This document shows positions 49,676 to 56,901 of a stretch of 64,000 nucleotides of DNA, one piece after another. The first letter of the stretch is position 1; each line of letters starts with the position of its first letter. The translations under genes were made by a program, and so were the position numbers. This stretch comes from Caldilineae bacterium (lineage in GTDB: Bacteria; Chloroflexota; Anaerolineae; Epilineales; Epilineaceae). The notes under the pieces were generated by a model that had not been told where the DNA came from, did not search any database, and worked only from the letters and a program-made list of their open reading frames with translations. The stretch spans positions 1 to 64,000 of the forward strand of contig JACKBJ010000010.1 of NCBI GenBank assembly GCA_020634625.1, in the 5' to 3' direction.

Positions 49676-51465
49676 GGCGCCAGATCCTCGGGGTCGAGCG
49701 CCTCGCCGCCGGCCGCTACCATGGCCAGCTCCAGCTGCTGCTTCTGGTGCAGGCGCGCGTAGAAGCCGCCGGCCGCCACCAGCTCGGCATGGCTGCCGCG
49801 CTCCACCACGCGCCCCCGATCCAGGGCCAGGATCTCGTCGGCGTGCTGGACGGCCGAGACCCGGTGCGAGACGATGACCGTCGTCCGCGCCCGCGTGTGC
49901 TCGCGCAGCGCCGACAGGATGCGCGCCTCGGTCTCGGTGTCGACCGCCGAGAGGCTGTCGTCGAGCACCAGCACGGGGGCATCGCGCAGCAGCGCCCGGG
50001 CCAGGCTGACCCGCTGGCGCTGCCCGCCCGAGAGGGTCACGCCGCGCTCGCCGAGCAGGGTGGCGTAGCCCTCCGGGAAGCCGGCGATGTCGCGGTCGAC
50101 GCCGGCCAGCCGGGCGGCGGCCTCGACCCGCGTCATGTCCTCGGGCTCGCTGTCCGGGTCGAAGGCGATGTTGGCCGCGATGCTGGTGCTGAAGAGGAAG
50201 GCCTCCTGGGGCACCATGGCGATGGCGCGGCGCAGGTCGCGCAGGCGGAGCTCGCGCAGGTCGATGCCGTCCAGCAGGACCTGGCCGGCCGGCGGCTCGA
50301 ACTGCCGCAGCAGCAGCCCGGCCAGGGTCGACTTGCCGCTGCCGGTGCGGCCGACGATGCCCACCGTCTGGCCCGGCGCCAGCTCCAGGTCGACCCCGTC
50401 CAGGACCCAGGGCAGCGCCTCGTCGTAGCGGAAGCGCAAGCCGCGCAGGCTCAGCCGGCCCTCCGGCTCCGGCAGGGCCCGCGCCTCCGGCGTGTCGACG
50501 ATCTCGGGCTGCGTGTCGAAGAGGGCCTGCAAACGACCCAGCGAGGCCGTGGCGCGCTGGAAATGGTTGGTCATGAAGCCGATGGCCAGCATCGGCCAGG
50601 ACAGCATCGCCAGGAAGGTGTTGAAGGCCACGTAGCTGCCCAGCGAGACCCGGCCCTCGACCACCAGCGTGCCGCCGTAGGCCAGGCCGATGGCGAAGCT
50701 GAGCCCGGTCAGGAGGCCGATCATGGGGTCGAAGGCACGGTCGTAGCGCAGCATGCGCGCGTAGAGCGCGCGGTAGTCCTCGTTGGCCCGGGCGAAGCGC
50801 GCCGCCTGCACGGGCTCCTGGGCGAAGCCCTTCACCACCCGGATGCCGGCCATGTTCTCCTGGACCTGATCGCTGAGCGTGGCGAAGCCGGCCTGCACCT
50901 CGCCGTAGGCGGCGTGCAAGCGTCGGCCCAGCCACAGGGTCAAGGGTGTCAGGAGCAGGAGCGGCGCCATGGCCGCCAGGGTCAGGCCCCAATCGACGGT
51001 CAGGCCCATCATCGCCAGGGCACCGATGAAGACGATGCCGGCGTCCAGCGCCGACATCATGCCGCTGGCGGCCGCGAGCTGCACCGCCTGCACGTCGTTG
51101 GTGGCGTAGGCCATCAGCTCGCCGACCTTGCGGTCCAGGTAGAAGCGCGGCGAGAGCGCCAGCAGGTGATCGTGCAGGCGCTGGCGCAGCCGACGTTCGA
51201 TCAGGCGCCCGCTGCCGAAGATCATGTGCCGCCAGCCGAAGCGGGCCAGCGCGACGGCCGCGCCGGCGGCCAGGATCAGGCCGGCGGCGCGCGCCACCCC
51301 GGCCCGATCGAGCCGCCCCGCCTGCAGCGCGTCGATCACCTGCCCCACCAGCCGCGCGGTGTAGAGCTGGCCGCCATCGGCCACCGCCAGCGCGAGGAGG
51401 CCGAGCGCGTAGCGGCCCTTGTATTGGGCCAGCTGGGCGAGGAGCAGCTTCAGGTCGCGGGACAT
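49672..51465 (-). CDS. Heterodimeric ABC exporter, degenerate-site subunit
   Basis: A 597-residue half-transporter with about six helices and an ATPase domain: Walker A GIVGRTGSGKSTLAGLLLRQ, signature LSGGQRQRV, Walker B PVLVLDDSLSAVDTE, switch His VIVSHRVS. The residue after the Walker B Asp is Asp, not Glu, so its own ATP site is probably poor at hydrolysis, as in BmrC/YheI of Bacillus. The partner (47795-49675) has the Glu, so one site of the dimer should be active. Substrate unknown. Confidence 0.93.
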   Translation of the reverse strand: MSRDLKLLLAQLAQYKGRYALGLLALAVADGGQLYTARLVGQVIDALQAGRLDRAGVARAAGLILAAGAAVALARFGWRHMIFGSGRLIERRLRQRLHDHLLALSPRFYLDRKVGELMAYATNDVQAVQLAAASGMMSALDAGIVFIGALAMMGLTVDWGLTLAAMAPLLLLTPLTLWLGRRLHAAYGEVQAGFATLSDQVQENMAGIRVVKGFAQEPVQAARFARANEDYRALYARMLRYDRAFDPMIGLLTGLSFAIGLAYGGTLVVEGRVSLGSYVAFNTFLAMLSWPMLAIGFMTNHFQRATASLGRLQALFDTQPEIVDTPEARALPEPEGRLSLRGLRFRYDEALPWVLDGVDLELAPGQTVGIVGRTGSGKSTLAGLLLRQFEPPAGQVLLDGIDLRELRLRDLRRAIAMVPQEAFLFSTSIAANIAFDPDSEPEDMTRVEAAARLAGVDRDIAGFPEGYATLLGERGVTLSGGQRQRVSLARALLRDAPVLVLDDSLSAVDTETEARILSALREHTRARTTVIVSHRVSAVQHADEILALDRGRVVERGSHAELVAAGGFYARLHQKQQLELAMVAAGGEALDPEDLAP

Positions 51466-51522
51466 CCGGTCATTTTAGCCGGCGCGGGGTCGGAGTCGGC
51501 ATGCGGAGGGGGTGAGCAGGCG

Positions 51523-51555
51523 ACGGGCCCGGATCGAGCGTCGATCAGGGCCCGT
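51523..51555. terminator. Strong two-part hairpin after the small secreted protein gene
   Basis: Outer stem ACGGGCCC/GGGCCCGT (8 bp), a one-pair mismatch, and inner stem GATCGA/TCGATC (6 bp) with a 3-nt loop. It lies between the stop of the small secreted protein gene (51622) and the ABC exporter start (51465) on the minus strand. No T tract, but the structure is very stable. It may terminate the upstream transcript or cap the exporter leader. Confidence 0.5.
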
Positions 51556-51621
51556 GCCCGCCATACGGCGTGTGTCGTGAGCTCGGCCGGCGTCAATCGA
51601 CGGGGATGGCCGGCCGCCGGA

Positions 51622-52104
51622 TCAGCCCCCTTCGCCACCACCCGGCAGAACCGCGGTGAGCCCGATGCTGGTGTCGTAGGCGCCGTTCTGCGCCAGGTTC
51701 TCGACCTTGATGTACCAGGTCTCGTTGCCGTTGGAGGTCCAGCGCAAGGTCTCGCGGCCGAGGCCGTTCGGCACGCTGTTGCCCAGGAACTGCACCGCGG
51801 CGCCGGTGTCCCGATAGAGCTGCAGGCCGACATAGTTGCCGATGTCGTAGGGCGTCGTGGGGCCGGTGGTGTAGGACAGGGTCAGGTCGTAGGTCTTGCC
51901 CGCCTCCGTGCTGCAGCGCAGCTCGCGCGCGGTGCCCTGCGTCAGGGTGGTGCCGGGCGTGTAGTGGATGGCGGAGCTGCTGCCGGCCGGCACGCAGGCG
52001 GGGATGACGGCGGCGCTTCCGGCACCCGGCGCGAGCAACCAGAGGCCCCCGGCGAGGACGCTGGCGGCGATGGCGAGGACGGCGAGCTGCGGTCTACGGG
52101 TCAT
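51622..52104 (-). CDS. Small secreted beta-sandwich protein (PPC-like)
   Basis: A 160-residue exported protein. A signal peptide (RRPQLAVLAIAASVLAGGLW) precedes a beta-rich domain with two conserved-looking cysteines (IPACVPAGS and ELRCSTEAG). Strand pattern (AGKTYDLTLSYTTG, YVGLQLYRDTGA, ETWYIKVENLAQNGAYDTSI) resembles bacterial pre-peptidase C-terminal (PPC) domains, which stick to surfaces or to secreted enzymes. AAGGGAG lies 7 nt before the ATG. It stands alone, divergent from the cyclase/NACHT gene. Confidence 0.7.
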   Translation of the reverse strand: MTRRPQLAVLAIAASVLAGGLWLLAPGAGSAAVIPACVPAGSSSAIHYTPGTTLTQGTARELRCSTEAGKTYDLTLSYTTGPTTPYDIGNYVGLQLYRDTGAAVQFLGNSVPNGLGRETLRWTSNGNETWYIKVENLAQNGAYDTSIGLTAVLPGGGEGG

Positions 52105-52300
52105 GCGAGCACTCCCTTGCAGGTCTTGTCGGGGCGACGCGCGTCACCCCGGCGACGAGGCCCGATCACCCGGATCGGACGCGAGAATCCACCGTGTCGG
52201 ATTGTAGGCGCGTCTTGCGTCGGGCGCCACCGGCCGACGCATGATACCATTGGACCCGACCCGTCCCACGCAGCCCGCATCCATCGAGAGCCGACTCGCC

Positions 52301-55300
52301 ATGAAACCCAGCACGCCACCGCCCAGCGGGACGGTCACCTTCCTGTTCACGGACATCGAGGGCTCGACCCGTCTGTGGGAACGGCACTCGAGCTCGATGA
52401 AGGTCGCGCTCGAACGGCACGATGCCTTGCTGCGTGAGGCCATCGCCGCCGCCGGCGGCCATGTCTTCAAGACCGTCGGCGACGCCTTCTGCGCCGCCTT
52501 CGCCACCGCCGACGACGCCCTGCGGGCGGCGCTCGGCGCCCAACAGGCCCTCGCCGCGGAGGACTGGTCGCGCATCGACCCGGCCCTGCCCCCCATCCGC
52601 TCGCGCATGGGCATCCACACCGGCGTCGCCACCGAGCGCGACGGCGACTACTACGGCCGCCCGGTCAATCGGGTCGCTCGAATCGAGGCAGCGGGCAATG
52701 GCGGGCAGATCCTGCTCTCGCTGGCCACCCAGCAGCTGGTCCGCGAACAGCTGCCCGCCGGCAGCGCCTTGCGCGAGCTGGGCACGCACCGGCTCAAGGA
52801 CCTGAGCCATCCGGAGACCCTGTTCCAGCTCCTGGCACCCGAGCTGCCCGATGTCACGACCCCGCTGCGGAGCGCCGGCGCACTGCACCCGCGCGACCGG
52901 ATCATCGTCGACGAGCGACCGGATGGGCCCTTCGCGGGCGCCTCGAACCTGCAGCAGGCGCTGCGGGAAACGCTCGCGGCGCTGCGCGACGACAGCGACT
53001 CCCGCACCGTCCTGCTCACGCCGAGTCAGCTCGCCGAGCTCGCAAGCCATCGGCCGGCGAACCTGACCGAGCACCGGCTCGGCCGCATCGCCGAATGGTC
53101 GCAGCCCCAGTATCGGCTGGACGGGCGCTTCGTCGAGCTGACCCTGCTCATCGATCGTGGCGAGGAGGTGACCAGCGGGCGCTGGCAGCCGCAGGAGGAG
53201 CGCTTCGAGGACCTGCGAGCCGTCCTGCAGGCCATCGACGAGCCGGCCATGGTGCTGCTCGGCCCGCCCGGCGCGGGCAAGAGCACGCTGCTCCGCCGCT
53301 TCGAGCTCGACACGGCCATCGACATGCTGCGTCGGGGGGCCACGGACGAGGCCGACGACACGGTCAGCTTCCTCATCCAGTTCAGCCACTACAAGCCGGC
53401 GGCTCCGGGCGCGGCCCTGCCGGCGCCGGGCGACTGGCTGGCCGACCGCTGGTCGCGCCGCTTCCCGGACCTGCCGCCGCTCGAGCGCCTGCTCGCCCAG
53501 GGCCGGGTGGTGCTGCTGCTGGACGCCATGAACGAGGTGCCGGCCGAGAGCGAGGCCGACTACTACCGGATCGTAGGCCTGTGGAAGTCCTACCTTCAGG
53601 AGCTCTTCGCGCAGGCGCCGGGCAACCGGGCGATCATCAGCTGCCGCAGCCTGGAGTACAGCGCCCCGCTCTCGACCCCGGCCATGCGGGTGCCCCAGGT
53701 GCGCATCGAGCCCCTGACCGACCCGCAGGTGCGTCGCTTCCTCGAGCTCTACAGCCCAGCGCATTGGAACGACATCTGGTCCCAGCTGGCCGGCTCGCCT
53801 CAGCTGGCCGTGCTGCGCTCGCCCTACTTCCTGAAGCTGCTGGTCGATCAGGTGGATGCCGAGGGCGGGGTCCCGCGCGGACGCGCCAGCCTCTTCACCG
53901 GCTTCGTGCGCCAGTCGCTGCGGCGCGAGATCGAGCGCGGCAGCCCGCTCTTCCAACCCGGCCGGCTGCTGGACATGCGCGACCTGCGTCGCATCACCGG
54001 CTGGCGCTGGCGCTCGCCCTGGGATCTGCCGGAGCGTGGCCTGCTGCTGCCCAAGCTCTGCGGCCTGGCCTACGAGCTCCAGAACAGCCGCGCCGAGAGC
54101 AAGGCCTCCCAGGTGCGCGTCGCCTTCGACGAAGCCCTCGATATTCTGGACGACGCGCAGGACGAGGACATCCTGCGCGCCGGAACGGCGCTCTCCGTGC
54201 TGGACGAAGACACGGTCAACGACGAGATCCTCTTCATCCACCAGCTCGTGCAGGAGTACTTCGCGGCGCGGCAGCTGGCGCTCGAGCCCCAGCCGGCCGC
54301 CGATCTGGTCCGGGCCCCCTGGCGCGCCGCCGATGTCGAGCCGAGCCTGGACGCGGTGGAGGCGCTCATCGCGGCCGCCGATCCGCTGCCCGCCCTGGCG
54401 GCCACCGGCTGGGAGCAGACCCTGCTCCTGGCCGCGGCGATGACCGAGGATCCGGACGGCCTGGTCGAGGCGATCGCGACGGCCAACCTGCCGCTGGCCG
54501 GCCGCTGTGCCGCGCAGCCCGAGTCTCGGGTGGGCGAGGCGCAGCGCGAGCGGCTTCGGGCGGCGCTGATCGTGCGCAGCCGCGATCCGGAGGCCGACCT
54601 GCGCGCCCGCATCGACGCGTGCCGCGCCCTCGGCCGTCTGGGCGACCCGCGCTTCGAGCGGCGAACGGGGCCGGATGGCGAGCACCGCCTGCCGCAGTGC
54701 GTCGACTTCCCGGCCGGCGCCTACACCATCGGGCGCGACGACAGCGACGAGCCCGACGAGTCGCCCGCCCATGCGGTGACCCTGGCGGCCTTCGCCATCG
54801 CACGCCATCCCGTGACGAACGCGGAGTGGGCCTGCTTCATGGCCGCGGGCGGCTACGAAGACGCGCGCTGGTGGGACACCCAGGCCGCGTTGGCCTGGCA
54901 GCGGGGCGAAGGGACGATGGAGGGGCAGAAGAACGTCGAGCGTTACTGGCTGGACATCTATCGCAACGAGCCCGCCCAGCTGGCGCAGCGCCGCGACAGC
55001 GGGCTGTTCTCCGAGGAGACGCATGCCCGCTGGCAACGCATGTTGACCCTGGCACCCGAGGCCCTGGACGCCTTTCTATCGCGAGAGCACCCCGGCGGTC
55101 GGCTGACCGAGCCGCGCTACTGGCAGGACGAACGCTTCAACCACCCGGCCCATCCGGTGGTTGGAATCTGCTGGTTCGAAGCGCGCGCCTACTGCAATTG
55201 GCTGTCGGCGCAGAGCGGCCAGGCGTTCCGGCTACCGACGGAGCCGGAGTGGGAGGCGGCCGCTCGGGGCGCGACCGGGCGTCGCTACGCCTACGGCGAC

Positions 55301-55651
55301 CACTTCGAGCGCAGGGCCTGCAACGCGATCGAAACCCACGTTCGGGGAACCACGCCCATCGGCGTCTTTCCCGCCGGCGACACGCCGGAAGGCTTGACCG
55401 ACATGACCGGCAACACCTGGGACTGGACGGCCAACGTCGCGGGGCGCAGCCTGGAGTCCATCGACTTCACCTACCCCTACCGCGCCGACGACGGTCGCGA
55501 GGATCCGCATGCCGGCGCCGAGCTGGTCCGGGTGGCGCGCGGCGGCGGCTGGTGCTACGGCGCCCCGCACATCATCACCACCATGCGCTACACCCTCTAC
55601 CCGGATGCCCGCAACTACAACCTCGGCCTGCGGCTCGCGCGCGAGCGCTGA
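52301..55651 (+). CDS. Class III nucleotide cyclase - NACHT NTPase - FGE-fold fusion protein
   Basis: A 1116-residue three-part protein. (1) Residues about 10-190: class III adenylate/guanylate cyclase, with metal Asp at about 18 (VTFLFTDIEGSTRLW) and about 61 (VFKTVGDAFCAAF), and GIHTGVATERDGDYYG then PVNRVARIE. (2) Residues about 280-700: NACHT STAND NTPase, Walker A GPPGAGKST (321-329), Walker B LLLLDAMNEVP (Asp about 408), and the helical motif FIHQLVQEYFAARQLALEP. (3) Residues about 799-1116: FGE/SUMF1-like fold (FRLPTEPEWEAAARGATGR, MTGNTWDWTANVAGR, ending RGGGWCYGAPHI ... GLRLARER) lacking the formylglycine-generating cysteine pair. The FGE part may be a sensor or binding domain; NACHT oligomerisation could switch on the cyclase. 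Cytoplasmic; no signal peptide. The ATG at 52301 is preferred; 52241 lies next to the -10-like TACCAT. GAGAG lies 10 nt upstream. Confidence 0.88.
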   Translation: MKPSTPPPSGTVTFLFTDIEGSTRLWERHSSSMKVALERHDALLREAIAAAGGHVFKTVGDAFCAAFATADDALRAALGAQQALAAEDWSRIDPALPPIRSRMGIHTGVATERDGDYYGRPVNRVARIEAAGNGGQILLSLATQQLVREQLPAGSALRELGTHRLKDLSHPETLFQLLAPELPDVTTPLRSAGALHPRDRIIVDERPDGPFAGASNLQQALRETLAALRDDSDSRTVLLTPSQLAELASHRPANLTEHRLGRIAEWSQPQYRLDGRFVELTLLIDRGEEVTSGRWQPQEERFEDLRAVLQAIDEPAMVLLGPPGAGKSTLLRRFELDTAIDMLRRGATDEADDTVSFLIQFSHYKPAAPGAALPAPGDWLADRWSRRFPDLPPLERLLAQGRVVLLLDAMNEVPAESEADYYRIVGLWKSYLQELFAQAPGNRAIISCRSLEYSAPLSTPAMRVPQVRIEPLTDPQVRRFLELYSPAHWNDIWSQLAGSPQLAVLRSPYFLKLLVDQVDAEGGVPRGRASLFTGFVRQSLRREIERGSPLFQPGRLLDMRDLRRITGWRWRSPWDLPERGLLLPKLCGLAYELQNSRAESKASQVRVAFDEALDILDDAQDEDILRAGTALSVLDEDTVNDEILFIHQLVQEYFAARQLALEPQPAADLVRAPWRAADVEPSLDAVEALIAAADPLPALAATGWEQTLLLAAAMTEDPDGLVEAIATANLPLAGRCAAQPESRVGEAQRERLRAALIVRSRDPEADLRARIDACRALGRLGDPRFERRTGPDGEHRLPQCVDFPAGAYTIGRDDSDEPDESPAHAVTLAAFAIARHPVTNAEWACFMAAGGYEDARWWDTQAALAWQRGEGTMEGQKNVERYWLDIYRNEPAQLAQRRDSGLFSEETHARWQRMLTLAPEALDAFLSREHPGGRLTEPRYWQDERFNHPAHPVVGICWFEARAYCNWLSAQSGQAFRLPTEPEWEAAARGATGRRYAYGDHFERRACNAIETHVRGTTPIGVFPAGDTPEGLTDMTGNTWDWTANVAGRSLESIDFTYPYRADDGREDPHAGAELVRVARGGGWCYGAPHIITTMRYTLYPDARNYNLGLRLARER

Positions 55652-55720
55652 TGGAGCCCGAGCGCCGGCGTCGGTTCCCCGAGCCGGTGGGATCCGGCCG
55701 GCCTGGCGCCGCGAGTTGGT

Positions 55721-55751
55721 TTGGCGAGCCCGGCGCCGCGTGCTATATAAT
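55721..55751 (+). promoter_or_regulatory. Promoter of the rpsF-ssb-rpsR operon
   Basis: TTGGCG (55721-55726) and perfect TATAAT (55746-55751), with a slightly long 19-bp spacer. It predicts a leader of about 80 nt before rpsF. Confidence 0.55.
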
Positions 55752-55758
55752 CAAGTCT

Positions 55759-55836
55759 TCCAATTGAGATCCACCGGTTCTCACCTTTCTACCCTGGGCG
55801 CTGTCTCGGGGCAAACCCGCGGAAAGGAGTTTCTTG
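55759..55836 (+). promoter_or_regulatory. rpsF leader, possible S6:S18 binding element
   Basis: The leader holds a small hairpin (GAGA ... TCTC around 55768-55785) whose loop contains CCACCGG, and a second G+C-rich fold before AAGGAG. In many bacteria an S6:S18-binding hairpin with an exposed CCG controls this operon. The resemblance is loose; it is noted as a candidate only. Confidence 0.3.
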
Positions 55837-56169
55837 ATGCGTGAATACGAAGCGATGTTCATTTTGCAGCCCGGACTGGACGACGACGGCGTCAACGCCT
55901 TCGTCGAGAAGGTCAGCGCCGTCGTCACCGAGAAGGCCGGCGAGGTAAGCACCAGCGGCCAGCTCGCCGACAAGCGCGGCAACGTGTCGGTCGTCACCGA
56001 GGGCTGGAAGAAGCGGCGTCTGGCCTACCCCATCAAGGGCGTTCGCGAGGGCTATTACGTGGTCCTCGGCTTCAAGGGCTCCAGCGAGACCCTCGACGCG
56101 CTCGACTACTCGGTTCGCTACAACGAGGATGTCATCCGCCACCTGGTCCTGCGCACCGACGAGGACTGA
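55837..56169 (+). CDS. rpsF: Small ribosomal subunit protein S6 (bS6)
   Basis: A 110-residue S6 with the opening MREYEAMFILQPGLDDDGVN, the strand KKRRLAYPIKGVREGYYVVL and end VRYNEDVIRHLVLRTDED. It binds S18 and the 16S rRNA platform. AAGGAG lies 7 nt before the ATG. First gene of rpsF-ssb-rpsR, the standard order in many bacteria. Confidence 0.97.
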   Translation: MREYEAMFILQPGLDDDGVNAFVEKVSAVVTEKAGEVSTSGQLADKRGNVSVVTEGWKKRRLAYPIKGVREGYYVVLGFKGSSETLDALDYSVRYNEDVIRHLVLRTDED

Positions 56170-56197
56170 GCCGGCAGGCGGATCTGAGGGGGGCACC

Positions 56198-56557
56198 ATG
56201 ACATCTGGCTTGAACAAGGCCATGCTGATCGGCCGGATCGGCCGCGCCCCCGAGACGCGCTTCACGCCCAGCGGCGTCGCCGTCACCACCTTCGCCATCG
56301 GCGTACCCCGCGATTGGCGCGGTCCCGACGGCGAGCACAACCACGCCGTCGACTGGTTCAACGTCGTGGCCTGGGGTGAACTGGCGGAGCAGTGCGGACG
56401 ACTGCTTGACGAGAACGACTCGGCCTTCGTGGAAGGACGGCTTCAGGTCAGGACCTGGACCGACGCCGAGGGCCATCGCCACCACCAAACCGAGATCGTG
56501 GCCGCTCAAGTCCTGCCGCTCGGATCCGGCGCCGAATCGACCGAGGACGACGGCTGA
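56198..56557 (+). CDS. ssb: Single-stranded DNA-binding protein
   Basis: A 119-residue SSB with an OB fold: LNKAMLIGRIGRAPETRFTP, VAVTTFAIGVPRDWRG, WFNVVAWGELAEQCGRLL, GRLQVRTWTDAEGHRHHQTE. The C-terminal tail is short and acidic (STEDDG) and lacks the usual terminal DDIPF-type peptide that recruits partner proteins. It coats single-stranded DNA in replication and repair. GAGGGGGG lies 4 nt before the ATG. Sits between rpsF and rpsR as usual; a second SSB elsewhere is possible. Confidence 0.94.
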   Translation: MTSGLNKAMLIGRIGRAPETRFTPSGVAVTTFAIGVPRDWRGPDGEHNHAVDWFNVVAWGELAEQCGRLLDENDSAFVEGRLQVRTWTDAEGHRHHQTEIVAAQVLPLGSGAESTEDDG

Positions 56558-56613
56558 GGCGAGTCGGTCACGCAACCCCAACCCGAGACGACCAACACAG
56601 GGAGAAGAACCTC

Positions 56614-56886
56614 ATGTATCGAGGCAGGCGAAGCGGGCCGGGCAGCTCCGATGGACCGCGCGGCCGTGGGGCGAGCGTCCCCAAGGACCCCAAAGAGATC
56701 AACTTCAAGAACGTCGATCTGCTCGAGCGATTCCTGGACGACGGCGGCCGCATCCGCTCGCGCCGGCGAACGCGCATCGACGCCAAGAACCAGCGCCGCA
56801 TCACGCGTGCCGTGAAGCACGCGCGTTACATGGCGCTTCTGCCCTACACCCACGATCACGTTCGCCTCTTCGGCGGCCGTAGCTAA
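56614..56886 (+). CDS. rpsR: Small ribosomal subunit protein S18 (bS18)
   Basis: A 90-residue S18. The conserved core is INFKNVDLLERFLDDGGRIR then RRRTRIDAKNQRRITRAVKH and ARYMALLPYTHDH. The N-terminal 25 residues are Gly/Arg/Ser-rich. No zinc-type cysteines are present. GGGAGAAG precedes the ATG. Third gene of the rpsF operon, 15 nt before the foldase gene. Confidence 0.97.
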   Translation: MYRGRRSGPGSSDGPRGRGASVPKDPKEINFKNVDLLERFLDDGGRIRSRRRTRIDAKNQRRITRAVKHARYMALLPYTHDHVRLFGGRS

Positions 56887-56901
56887 CGCGAGGCATCTGA
56901 A

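Noticed and set aside
54695..55651. A true formylglycine-generating enzyme domain
   Set aside because: The C-terminal motif has one Cys (GGGWCYG) and not the second cysteine needed for copper binding and catalysis; no sulfatase gene is near.
52301..55651. A diversity-generating retroelement target (FGE-fold proteins can be variable proteins)
   Set aside because: No reverse transcriptase, template repeat or accessory gene is present in the window.
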